DNA from: JAOPZW01 sp963806015
GTDB lineage: Bacteria; Actinomycetota; Thermoleophilia; Solirubrobacterales; Solirubrobacteraceae
NCBI GenBank assembly: GCA_963806015.1
Contig: CAWDWM010000004.1
Coordinates: forward strand, 124,001-188,000
Direction of reading: 5' to 3'
Length of the DNA stretch: 64,000 bases
Below are positions 55,792 to 63,157 of the stretch, in pieces. The notes under the pieces were generated by a model that made no database searches, was not told the origin of the DNA, and was given only the letters and a program-made list of their open reading frames with translations. The stretch's first letter is position 1. Every line of letters starts with the position of its first letter. The translations under genes and the position numbers were made by a program.

Positions 55792-56582
55792 TGGACGGCC
55801 TCGTCCTCGTCGACAAGCCCCCGGGGAAGACCTCGCACGATCTGACGCTGGCCACCCGCCGGCTGCTGGGCGTGCGCAAGGCCGGCCACGCGGGCACGCT
55901 GGATCCGTTCGCGACAGGGCTGCTGCTCGTCCTCGTGGGGCGCGCCCGGCGCGCGCAGCGCTTCCTGATGGCCCTGCCCAAGCAGTACGTCACCGTCGCG
56001 CGGCTGGGCGCGCTCTCCACGACGGGCGATCCGGAGGGCGAGATCACCCACACCGGGCGGGTGCCGCCGGTCGACGTGGTCCTGCCGACGGGAGTCGTCG
56101 TGCAGCGCCCGCCGATCTACTCGGCCGTGCGCGTGCAGGGCCGCAAGGCCTACGAGCGCGCGCGCGACGGCGAGCAGTTCGAGGTCCCCGAGCGCGAGGT
56201 GACGGTCTATCGCTTCGAGCAGCGCTGGCGCGACGGGGGCCGCGCCGAGTTCCTGATCGAGTGCTCCGCGGGGACCTACGTGCGCTCGCTGATCGCCGAG
56301 CTGGGCGACGGCTATTGCGAAGAGCTGCGGCGCACGCGGATCGGCGAGTTCACCGTGGAGGACGCCGATCCGCAGCGCGTCGTGCCGCTCGAGCAGGCGC
56401 TGGGCTTCATGCCGCGCATCGAGATCGACGCCGACGCCGCGTGGCGCGCCGGCCATGGGCAGTCGATCGCCGGCGAGTCCGACGCCGAGCACGTCCTGCT
56501 GGCCGACGCCGACGGGCTCGTGGCGATCGCCGAGCCCCGCGCGGACAGCCTGCTGAAGCCCGTCGTAGGGTTCCGCGGATGA
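55791..56582 (+). CDS. truB: tRNA pseudouridine-55 synthase
   Basis: A 263-residue TruB that makes pseudouridine 55 in the T loop of tRNAs. The sequence opens with GLVLVDKPPGKTSHD, then has the catalytic GHAGTLDPFATGLL (Asp), PPIYSAVRVQGRKAYERAR and CSAGTYVRSLIAELGD. The segment between GDPEGE and the PPIYSAV motif is several residues shorter than in E. coli, with the connecting helix reduced. The GTG at 55791 uses the last base of the upstream stop. Confidence 0.94.
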   Translation: MDGLVLVDKPPGKTSHDLTLATRRLLGVRKAGHAGTLDPFATGLLLVLVGRARRAQRFLMALPKQYVTVARLGALSTTGDPEGEITHTGRVPPVDVVLPTGVVVQRPPIYSAVRVQGRKAYERARDGEQFEVPEREVTVYRFEQRWRDGGRAEFLIECSAGTYVRSLIAELGDGYCEELRRTRIGEFTVEDADPQRVVPLEQALGFMPRIEIDADAAWRAGHGQSIAGESDAEHVLLADADGLVAIAEPRADSLLKPVVGFRG

Positions 56583-57460
56583 AGGTGACGCCCCTTCCGG
56601 AGGTCGAGCGCCGTCCGCGCCGCGTTGCGGTGGGCACCTTCGACGGCGTGCACGTCGGCCACCGCGAGGTCATCAGCGGCGCCGACACCGTCGCCACCTT
56701 CGAGCCACATCCCGCCGCCGTCGTGGCGCCGGGCGGTGCGCCGCGCCTGCTGACCACCCTCGAGCGCAAGATCGAGCTGATCGCCGAGCTCGGAGTGGAG
56801 GAGCTCGTGGTCATCCCCTTCGATCACGAGTTCGCCGAGCGCAGCGCGCAGAGCTTCATCGACGACGTGCTCGTGGGGACGCTGCGGGCCGAGCACGTCA
56901 GCGTGGGGGAGAACTTCCGCTTCGGCCACAAGGCGGCCGGCGACGACGAGCTGCTGCGCTCCGACCCCCGATTCCAGACGCGCGTGGTCGACCTGCTCGA
57001 GGTCGACGGCGAGGTCGTGTCCTCCAGCCACATCCGCGGCCTCGTGCTCGGCGGTGCCGTCGAGTACGCCGACAAGCTGCTGGGCGCCCCGTTCACCGTC
57101 ACCGGCGAGGTCGCCCACGGCGACAAGCGCGGGCGCACGCTGGGCTTCCCGACGGCCAACCTGGTGCCGGCCGAGGGCTACGTCGTCCCCGGCCACGGCG
57201 TCTACGCCTGCCGCGCGCGGACGGCCGACGGCCTCGTGCACGTGGCGGCCACCAACGTCGGCGTGCGCCCGATGTTCGTCACCGGGCGCGGCGAGCTCAT
57301 CGAGGCGTTCCTGGTGGACTTCGACGGCGACCTGTACGGCGCCCCGTTGCGCGTCGAGTTCCTCAAGCGCCTGCGCGGCGAGAAGCGCTTCGAGTCCGTC
57401 GAGGCGCTGGTGGAGCAGATGGTCCGCGACGTCGAGGACGCGCGGGCGATCGTGGCCTGA
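56579..57460 (+). CDS. ribF: Bifunctional riboflavin kinase/FAD synthetase
   Basis: A 293-residue enzyme making FMN and FAD from riboflavin. The N-terminal FMN adenylyltransferase half shows AVGTFDGVHVGHREVI, FEPHPAAVV and GENFRFGHKAAGD; the C-terminal flavokinase half shows GEVAHGDKRGRTLGFPTANL, HGVYAC, ATNVGVRP and FLKRLRGEKRF. The adenylyltransferase domain is slightly short (few residues between GHREVI and DTVATF). Starts by ATGA overlap with truB. Confidence 0.95.
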   Translation: MKVTPLPEVERRPRRVAVGTFDGVHVGHREVISGADTVATFEPHPAAVVAPGGAPRLLTTLERKIELIAELGVEELVVIPFDHEFAERSAQSFIDDVLVGTLRAEHVSVGENFRFGHKAAGDDELLRSDPRFQTRVVDLLEVDGEVVSSSHIRGLVLGGAVEYADKLLGAPFTVTGEVAHGDKRGRTLGFPTANLVPAEGYVVPGHGVYACRARTADGLVHVAATNVGVRPMFVTGRGELIEAFLVDFDGDLYGAPLRVEFLKRLRGEKRFESVEALVEQMVRDVEDARAIVA

Positions 57461-57476
57461 ACGAGAAGGAGGGCAG

Positions 57477-58235
57477 ATGCCGGGTCTGGTCGAGGGCAAG
57501 GCGGGATTGGTGACGGGATCGGCGGGCGGCATCGGGCGCGCCACCGCGCTGGCCCTGGCGCGTGAGGGCGCCGCCGGGATCCTCGTCACCGACCTCGCCT
57601 CGCGCCGGGCCGATGGCGAGCAGACGGTGCACCTCATCGAGCAGGAGGGCGGCCACGCGGTCTTCGTGCCCGGCGACGTCACCGTCGCCGCCGACTGCCG
57701 GGCCGCGGTGGCGAAGACCGTCGAGGCCTTCGGGCATCTGGACTTCGCCCACAACAACGCCGGCGTCGAGCTGCAGGACACGATCGTCGGCACCGAGGAG
57801 GCCGACTGGGATCGCGTGATCGCCGTCAACCTCAAGGGCGTCTGGCTGGGCATGAAGTACCAGATCGCCCACATGCTCGAGCACGGCGGCGGCTCGATCG
57901 TCAACACCGCCTCGCTGGCCGGGCTGATGGCCGTCCCGTCGCTCGCCGCCTACATCGCCAGCAAGCACGGCGTGGTCGGGCTCACCCGCGCCGCCGCCGT
58001 CGAGGTGGCCAACGACGGCATCCGCGTCAACTGCGTCTGCCCCGCCGCCATCCGCACGGCGATGATGGACATCCTGCCCGAGGAGCGCCAGCTCGAGCTG
58101 CTCGCCCCGCAGGCGATGAAGCGCTTCGGCGAGCCGTCCGAGGTCGCCGAGTCCGTGGTGTGGCTGGTGTCCGACCGCTCGTCGTTCGTGACGGGGACCG
58201 CGTTGTCGGTGGACGCGGGGGCGATGGCGCAGTAG
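57477..58235 (+). CDS. Short-chain dehydrogenase/reductase
   Basis: A 252-residue classical SDR using NAD(P)(H). The cofactor motif is LVTGSAGGIGRATALALA (TGxxxGxG), NNAG is present (HNNAGVEL), the catalytic Ser lies in NTASLAG, and the YxxxK motif in AAYIASKHGVVGL. A conserved N-P-like IRVNCVCPAAIRT and the FVTGTALSVDAGAMA end are typical of FabG-like or cyclic-alcohol dehydrogenases. Substrate unknown. It follows ribF by 16 bases with AAGGAGGG upstream and is the last gene before the palindrome-filled gap. Confidence 0.9.
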   Translation: MPGLVEGKAGLVTGSAGGIGRATALALAREGAAGILVTDLASRRADGEQTVHLIEQEGGHAVFVPGDVTVAADCRAAVAKTVEAFGHLDFAHNNAGVELQDTIVGTEEADWDRVIAVNLKGVWLGMKYQIAHMLEHGGGSIVNTASLAGLMAVPSLAAYIASKHGVVGLTRAAAVEVANDGIRVNCVCPAAIRTAMMDILPEERQLELLAPQAMKRFGEPSEVAESVVWLVSDRSSFVTGTALSVDAGAMAQ

Positions 58236-58276
58236 GCGTTCTCCGGGCGCGCTTACGACGCCGCGCGACGCATAAA

Positions 58277-58450
58277 GCCGCATCGAGGGGAGGGAGTGTG
58301 CCCGGGGGCGGCCGCTCGCGGTCGTCCTCTCGCGAACTGCGTGGGATTACTCCCGGTTTCCGGGAGCGATCCCACGCAGTTCGGGAACCTCGCCCGCGGA
58401 CGGAGCCGCGAGCGCCCCGCCCACCGCTGACTCCCTCCCCTCAATGCGGC
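58277..58450. repeat. Large nested imperfect palindrome (174 bases)
   Basis: Three nested pairs of arms. Outer: 58277-58297 with 58430-58450, 19 of 21 positions complementary (GCCGCAT plus AGGGGAGGGAGT). Middle: CGCTCGCGGTCGTCC (58313-58327) with 58398-58414, allowing a two-base bulge. Inner: GAACTGCGTGGGAT (58334-58347) with ATCCCACGCAGTTC (58369-58382), then CTCCCGG/CCGGGAG around a TTT loop. No ORF or T tract is associated. It lies in the convergent gap between the SDR gene and the MerR-like gene. It may be a MITE/REP-like element, a structured RNA or a bidirectional terminator. Confidence 0.75.
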
Positions 58451-58494
58451 GGTAAGCGCCGCGCACCGTGGCGAGCGCGATGCGGGCGACCAGG

Positions 58495-58550
58495 AGGGCC
58501 GAACGTCGGTCTTCCCCCCTCCACAGGGGGTAGGACCGACGTTCGGCCCT
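58495..58550. repeat. Second long hairpin with perfect 17-bp arms
   Basis: AGGGCCGAACGTCGGTC (58495-58511) and GACCGACGTTCGGCCCT (58534-58550) are perfectly complementary. Inside them CCCCCT (58515-58520) pairs with AGGGGG (58525-58530) around a 4-base loop. It starts 45 bases after the larger palindrome and ends ten bases before the stop of the MerR-like gene. No T tract follows on either strand. Confidence 0.75.
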
Positions 58551-58559
58551 TCGAGACGC

Positions 58560-58982
58560 CTAACCACTGCGCCGCAACCGCAACCGCACCTCACTCAACG
58601 CCGGCGGCGCCGCCGGGCGCTGCCACCCGCGCGCCGTCAGCACCCAGTCGCCCTCGTCCTCGCGCAGCACTATCCGGGGGGCGCCGTCGGTGGTGGTGGC
58701 CAGTGTGGCCTCGCTCAGCGGCCAGGGTCCGTAGCCGTTCAGGCGCTCGACCAGGCGGTGCACGTCGGCATGGCGCACGCCGCGATCGAGGAGCGCCCGG
58801 ACCAGCGCCGCCTCGGCCACGTCCTCGACGCTGTAGACCCGCGGATCGTCGTCGGAGATCGACGAGCGAATGAGCCCGCGGCGGGCCCATTGGCCGATCG
58901 TGGTGCCCGTGACGCCGGCCAGCTCACCGGCCTCCGCCGCCAGGAAACGGCCGTGTGGCCGGGCGTTGATCGGCGCGGGCAC
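58560..58982 (-). CDS. MerR-like DNA-binding regulator
   Basis: A 140-residue protein with a MerR-type winged helix (about 12-75: FLAAEAGELAGVTGTTIGQW, ARRGLIRSS, VYSVEDVAEAALVRALLDRG, VRHADVHRLVERL) and a short beta-rich C-terminus (RIVLREDEGDWVLTARGW). I chose the GTG at 58982 because GGAAGG lies seven bases upstream; an in-frame ATG at 59006 overlaps the rpsO start codon on the other strand. Target and ligand are unknown. It is divergent from rpsO and convergent with the SDR gene. Confidence 0.75.
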   Translation of the reverse strand: MPAPINARPHGRFLAAEAGELAGVTGTTIGQWARRGLIRSSISDDDPRVYSVEDVAEAALVRALLDRGVRHADVHRLVERLNGYGPWPLSEATLATTTDGAPRIVLREDEGDWVLTARGWQRPAAPPALSEVRLRLRRSG

Positions 58983-58987
58983 TCTGC

Positions 58988-58993
58988 TACCTT
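58988..58993 (+). promoter_or_regulatory. -10 box of rpsO
   Basis: TACCTT ends 11 bases before the rpsO ATG at 59005, predicting a leader of only four or five bases without a Shine-Dalgarno site. The same bases encode, on the other strand, the ribosome binding region of the MerR-like gene. Confidence 0.4.
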
Positions 58994-59004
58994 CCCACGT
59001 CGCC

Positions 59005-59274
59005 ATGCCCTTGACGCAGGAAAGAAAGGCCGAGCTGACCAAGCAGTTCGGCAAGGACGAGCGCGACACCGGGAACACCCGCGTGCAGGTCGCGCTGCTC
59101 ACAGAGCGCATCAACCAGCTCACCGAGCATCTGCGCGGACACAAGAAGGACCACCACTCGCGGCGTGGCCTTCTGATGCTCGTCGGCCACCGTCGCCGGC
59201 TGCTGAACTACATGCAGCGCAGCGACCTCGATGGCTACCGCGAGCTCATCAAGGAGCTCGGCCTGCGCCGATGA
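59005..59274 (+). CDS. rpsO: 30S ribosomal protein S15
   Basis: An 89-residue S15, which binds the central domain of 16S rRNA early in 30S assembly. It is canonical: LTQERKAELTKQFG, DTGNTRVQVALLTERINQLT, EHLRGHKKDHHSRRGLLMLV and RRRLLNYMQRSD. It has almost no 5' leader, so the usual S15 autoregulatory mRNA structure upstream of the start is absent. The stop overlaps the peroxiredoxin ATG. Confidence 0.97.
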   Translation: MPLTQERKAELTKQFGKDERDTGNTRVQVALLTERINQLTEHLRGHKKDHHSRRGLLMLVGHRRRLLNYMQRSDLDGYRELIKELGLRR

Positions 59275-59741
59275 GCATCATCGCGGCCGGGTCCGCGGTG
59301 CCGGAGTTCTCCCTCAAGCGCGAGGACTTCACCGACTTCACGCGCGAGGACCTGCTCGGCCACACGACGGTCATGGTCTTCTATCCCTTCGCCTTCAGCC
59401 CGGTCTGCACCGACCAGATGCAGGTCTACGAGGAGGCGCTGGAGGACTTCGCCGCGCAGGGCGCCACGCTGTACGGCGTCTCGACGGACCCGGTGTGGTC
59501 GCAGAAGGCGTTCAAGGAGAAGCTGGGCGTCAGCATCCAGCAGCTCTCGGATTTCGAGCCCAAGGGCGAGGCGTCGCGGGCGTTCGGCGCCTACTTCGAG
59601 CCCGGCGGCATGACCAACCGCGCGCTGGTCATCGTCGGCCCCGACGGCGTGGTGCGCTGGAGCCACCTCGCCGACTCGCCCGGCGACCTCCCCGGCGTCG
59701 GCCTCATCTTCGACGGCCTCGCCGCCGCGCCGGTCACCTGA
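59271..59741 (+). CDS. AhpE-type peroxiredoxin
   Basis: A 156-residue thiol peroxidase reducing hydrogen peroxide and organic peroxides. The peroxidatic Cys lies in YPFAFSPVCTDQM near residue 46, with the conserved Thr replaced by a Ser/Pro context (FSPVC) as in AhpE/1-Cys types; YGVSTDPVWSQKAFKEKLG, LSDFEPKGEASRAFGAYF and NRALVIVGPDGVVRW follow. No clear resolving Cys is seen. Coupled to rpsO by an ATGA overlap, an unusual pairing that may link oxidant defence to ribosomal protein expression. Confidence 0.88.
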   Translation: MSIIAAGSAVPEFSLKREDFTDFTREDLLGHTTVMVFYPFAFSPVCTDQMQVYEEALEDFAAQGATLYGVSTDPVWSQKAFKEKLGVSIQQLSDFEPKGEASRAFGAYFEPGGMTNRALVIVGPDGVVRWSHLADSPGDLPGVGLIFDGLAAAPVT

Positions 59742-60195
59742 GCAGCTGCGGGACGCGCCGCGCGCGGTAGGCGAAGATCGCCTCGAGGTCGCGGCGCACG
59801 ATCAGGCGATGGGCCAGCGCGCCCAGCGCCCCGAAGCCCAGCGCGTAGCGCACGGTGTCGCGCATGAGCGTGCGCCCGTCCTCCAGCGCCGAGAGCTCAT
59901 GCGTGTGGTGCCACAGCCGATAGGGCCCGCGCACCTGCACGTCGACGAAGCGCAGCGGCGGCTCCCACGCCTGGATGAGCGTGTCCCAGCGCACGGGCAC
60001 GCCGTGCAGGCGCAGGCGGTACTGGATGAAGGTGCCGACGCCCATCGCGATCGGCGTGGGCGTCACGACCGCGAAGCGCAGCAGCGGCGGCGTGATCGCC
60101 TCGAGGTTGAAGGGATCGGCGAAGAACGCGAAGACCGTCTCGGGATCGGCATCGACGACCTGCTCGCGGCGCAGCGTGTGGATGGGCATCATCAT
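59734..60195 (-). CDS. SRPBCC-family ligand-binding protein
   Basis: A 153-residue helix-grip (START/Bet v1-like, SRPBCC) protein. The pattern is IHTLRREQVVDADPETVFAF, FADPFNLEAITPPLLRF, then IQYRLRLHGVPVRWDTLIQAWEPP and RYALGFGALGALAHRLIVRRDLEAIFAYR, as in the CoxG/cyclase-like group called SRPBCC, often linked to lipid or polyketide binding. Three consecutive ATG codons (60195, 60192, 60189) can serve as start. Divergent from the DsbA-like gene and overlapping the peroxiredoxin 3' end by eight bases. Confidence 0.8.
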   Translation of the reverse strand: MMMPIHTLRREQVVDADPETVFAFFADPFNLEAITPPLLRFAVVTPTPIAMGVGTFIQYRLRLHGVPVRWDTLIQAWEPPLRFVDVQVRGPYRLWHHTHELSALEDGRTLMRDTVRYALGFGALGALAHRLIVRRDLEAIFAYRARRVPQLLR

Positions 60196-60206
60196 GATCG
60201 CTACGG

Positions 60207-60686
60207 ATGAGCGACCTGCGCAGCGCACCGGTGCCGCCCCTGCGCGGCGACGATCACGTCCGCGGCGGCGACGACGCGGGGCCGTTCGTGGTCTTCTACG
60301 GCGACTTCGCCTGCCCGCGCTGCGCGGTCGAGGCGCTGCGCCTGCGCGAGCAGGACGCGCGCGTGGTGTTCCGCCACTTCGCCCTGAAGGCCAAGCACGA
60401 GCGCGCGGTGGCGCTCGCGCAGGCGGCCGAGGCCGCCGCCCGCCAGGGCGCCTTCTGGGCCCTCCACGATGCGCTCTACGCCGACCAGGGACGGCTCGAC
60501 GACCCGCACCTGTGGGCGCACTGCGAGACGCTCGGCCTCGACGTCGACCGCTTCCAGGCCGACCGCCGCGACCCGGCGATCGCCGAGCGCGTGCGCCGCG
60601 ACGTCCGCGACGCCCTGCGGGCGGGAGCGACCACGACGCCCACCCTGTTCCAATGGTCCGGGGCCGAGGATCACGCTCGGAAGTAG
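60207..60686 (+). CDS. DsbA-like thioredoxin-fold protein
   Basis: A 159-residue protein with a thioredoxin-fold DSBA domain. The active-site motif is CPRC in FVVFYGDFACPRCAVEALRL, followed by VVFRHFALKAKHERAVALAQ, the helical insertion and TTTPTLFQW, whose cis-proline precedes a strand. There is no signal peptide, so it is probably a cytoplasmic oxidoreductase. Divergent from the SRPBCC gene with 11 bases between the starts, in the gap between rpsO-prx and pnp. Confidence 0.82.
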   Translation: MSDLRSAPVPPLRGDDHVRGGDDAGPFVVFYGDFACPRCAVEALRLREQDARVVFRHFALKAKHERAVALAQAAEAAARQGAFWALHDALYADQGRLDDPHLWAHCETLGLDVDRFQADRRDPAIAERVRRDVRDALRAGATTTPTLFQWSGAEDHARK

Positions 60687-60777
60687 GTCGGACCCACCCG
60701 CTCGCCGCCTGACGGAACTGCCGCGCCGCCCGTCGCAGGGCCCCTCGCGCGGCCGGGGGTCTCAACGCTCCGGACGC

Positions 60778-60856
60778 TAGACTCACCGGGTTCGGATTCC
60801 GTGAGAGACACGACTAAGGGCTGGCGACCGACGGCCGGCCAGGAAAGGCAGCACAT
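60778..60856 (+). promoter_or_regulatory. pnp promoter and structured 5' leader
   Basis: A TAGACT -10 box (60778-60783) gives a leader of about 66 bases. It contains the hairpin GGCTGG/CCGGCC around CGACCGACGG (60819-60840) just before the ribosome binding site AGGAAAGG. pnp leaders are usually RNase III/PNPase autoregulated, and an Actino-pnp RNA motif is known in Actinomycetales; I cannot confirm that this leader belongs to it. Confidence 0.45.
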
Positions 60857-63157
60857 ATGAGCACTGACGCCGTGAAGACGGTCTCGGTGGAGATCGCCGG
60901 TAAGGAGATCTCATTCGAAACCGGCAAGTTGGCCAAGCAGGCCTCCGGCTCGGTAGTCGTCCGCCAGGGCGACACGATGGTCCTCTGTACCGCGACCATC
61001 GGCAATCTGCGCGATGTCGACTTCCTCCCGCTGACGGTGGATGTCGAGGAGCGCATGTACGCGGCGGGCAAGATCCCCGGCTCGTTCTTCAAGCGCGAGG
61101 GCCGCGCGGGCGAGAAGGGCACGCTGACCGCGCGCATGATCGATCGTCCGATCCGCCCGCTGTTCCCCAAGGGGTGGCATTACGAGACGCAGCTCGTGGC
61201 CATGCCGCTGAGCATCGATCACGTCAACCCCTACGACATCCTCGCGATGAACGGCGCGTCCACCGCGCTGATGCTCTCGCCGGTTCCGCTGCCCACGCCC
61301 GTTGGCGCGGTGCGCATCGGCAAGATCGACGGCAACTTCGTGGTCAACCCCGACGAGGCCGACCTCGTCGGCAACACCGACCTCGATCTCATCGTGGCCG
61401 GCACCGACGACGCCATCCTGATGGTCGAGGCGGGCGCCAACGAGATCCCCGAGGCCGAGATCCTCGACGCGCTCGACATCGCGCACTCCGAGATCAAGAA
61501 GATCTGCGCGGCCCAGCGCGAGCTCGCCGAGCTCGCCGGCAAGGAGAAGCTGGTCATCGAGCCGCCGGTCATCGACGAGGAGCTCGTGCGCCAGATCGGC
61601 GAGAGCCATGGCGCCGCGCTCGACGCGGCGACCCAGGTCGAGGACAAGCTCGATCGCCAGGCGGCGACCAAGGCCGTCGAGGAGGCCGTGCTGGAGCAGT
61701 ACTCCGGCGACCCCGCCGCTGAGACCTACGGCGAGTACCGCCAGCGCGCACAGCTCGCGTTCGACAAGATCGAGAAGTCGATCATCCGCCAGCGGATCGC
61801 CGTCCACAAGAAGCGCCCCGACGGCCGCGGCGAGCGCGAGATCCGCGACATCTCGATCGAGGTCAGCGTCGCTCCGCGCACGCACGGCTCGGCGCTCTTC
61901 ACCCGTGGCCAGACGCAGGCGATCAGCGTTGCGGCGCTGGGCACGCTGAAGGAAGAGATGCGCCTGGACACGCTGGGTCTGGAGACCCACAAGTTCTATT
62001 GGCACCACTACAACTTCCCGCCCTTCAGCGTGGGTGAGGCAGGCTTCATGCGCGGCCCCAAGCGCCGCGACATCGGCCACGGCGCGCTCGCCGAGCGCGC
62101 GCTCGTGCCGGTCGTCCCGAGCACCGAGGACTTCCCGTACACGATTCGCGTCGTGTCGGACATCCTCGAGTCCAACGGGTCGTCGTCGATGGCCTCGGTG
62201 TGTGGCTCGTCGCTGGCTCTGATGGACGCCGGCGTGCCGATCCGCAAGCCGGTGGCCGGCATCGCGATGGGCCTCATCAAGGAGGGCGACGACTACACCG
62301 TCCTCACCGACATCGCGGGCGTCGAGGACCACCTGGGCGACATGGACTTCAAGGTCGCCGGGACCGGGGACGGGATCACCGCCCTGCAGATGGACATCAA
62401 GATCACCGGCGTCACCTTCGAGATCCTGCGCGACGCGCTCGCCCAGGCCCACGAGGCGCGCCAGACCATCCTCGGCAAGATGCGCGAGGCGATCGCCGGT
62501 CCGCGCGAGAGCCTGTCTCCGCACGCGCCGCGCATCGTCAGCGTCGACATCAGCCCCGACAAGATCGGCCTGCTGATCGGCAAGGGCGGCGAGACCATCC
62601 GCGGCCTGCAGGACGAGTTCGACGCGCAGATCGACGTCAACGACGACGGTCACGTGCTCGTCTACTCCTCCAACGGCGAGATGGGCGAGGCCCTGGCCGA
62701 GCGCATCCGGTCGATGACCAAGGAGGTCGAGATCGGCGACGCGTTCACCGGCAAGGTCGTCAAGACGACGACCTTCGGGGCCTTCGTCGAGTTGGCCAAG
62801 GGCACCGACGGCCTGCTGCACATCTCCAACGTGTCGCCGGGCCAGCGCGTGGACACCGTCGAGGACGTCCTCAACAAGGGCGACGAGATCGCCGTGCGCG
62901 TGGTCGAGGTCGACCGCGAGCGCGGGCGCATCGGCCTGCGCCTGGCAGAGGACCCCGACATCGCGGGCAAGTCCGTCGAGGAGCTGGCGGCGCTGTCCGC
63001 CGCGGGCGGCCCCAAGCGCGGCGGTGACCGCCCTGACCGCGGCGGCGGCGACCGTGGCGGACGCGACGGACGCGACCGCGAGCGCAACGGCGGCGCGCGC
63101 GGCTCGGGCCGTCCGCGCCACCGCTCGGGCACCGGGCGCGACCCGGAGCGTGGCTAA
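60857..63157 (+). CDS. pnp: Polyribonucleotide nucleotidyltransferase (PNPase)
   Basis: A 766-residue 3'-to-5' phosphorolytic exoribonuclease. Two RNase PH domains flank a helical domain (first core ITFETGKLAKQASGSV-like start, GSFFKREGRAGEKGTLTARM, DRPIRPLFPKGW; second core RTHGSALFTRGQTQAISVAA, MASVCGSSLALMDAGVPI), then KH (IGLLIGKGGETIRGLQDEF) and S1 (GDAFTGKVVKTTTFGAFVEL) domains. The last 50 residues are a Gly/Arg/Asp-rich tail found in high-GC bacteria. The stop overlaps the M16 peptidase GTG region by eight bases. Confidence 0.97.
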   Translation: MSTDAVKTVSVEIAGKEISFETGKLAKQASGSVVVRQGDTMVLCTATIGNLRDVDFLPLTVDVEERMYAAGKIPGSFFKREGRAGEKGTLTARMIDRPIRPLFPKGWHYETQLVAMPLSIDHVNPYDILAMNGASTALMLSPVPLPTPVGAVRIGKIDGNFVVNPDEADLVGNTDLDLIVAGTDDAILMVEAGANEIPEAEILDALDIAHSEIKKICAAQRELAELAGKEKLVIEPPVIDEELVRQIGESHGAALDAATQVEDKLDRQAATKAVEEAVLEQYSGDPAAETYGEYRQRAQLAFDKIEKSIIRQRIAVHKKRPDGRGEREIRDISIEVSVAPRTHGSALFTRGQTQAISVAALGTLKEEMRLDTLGLETHKFYWHHYNFPPFSVGEAGFMRGPKRRDIGHGALAERALVPVVPSTEDFPYTIRVVSDILESNGSSSMASVCGSSLALMDAGVPIRKPVAGIAMGLIKEGDDYTVLTDIAGVEDHLGDMDFKVAGTGDGITALQMDIKITGVTFEILRDALAQAHEARQTILGKMREAIAGPRESLSPHAPRIVSVDISPDKIGLLIGKGGETIRGLQDEFDAQIDVNDDGHVLVYSSNGEMGEALAERIRSMTKEVEIGDAFTGKVVKTTTFGAFVELAKGTDGLLHISNVSPGQRVDTVEDVLNKGDEIAVRVVEVDRERGRIGLRLAEDPDIAGKSVEELAALSAAGGPKRGGDRPDRGGGDRGGRDGRDRERNGGARGSGRPRHRSGTGRDPERG

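Noticed and set aside
59004..59144. ATG at 59006 or upstream as start of the MerR-like protein
   Set aside because: The frame upstream is antisense to rpsO. The ATG at 59006 overlaps the rpsO start codon and lacks a binding site, while the GTG at 58982 has GGAAGG seven bases ahead.
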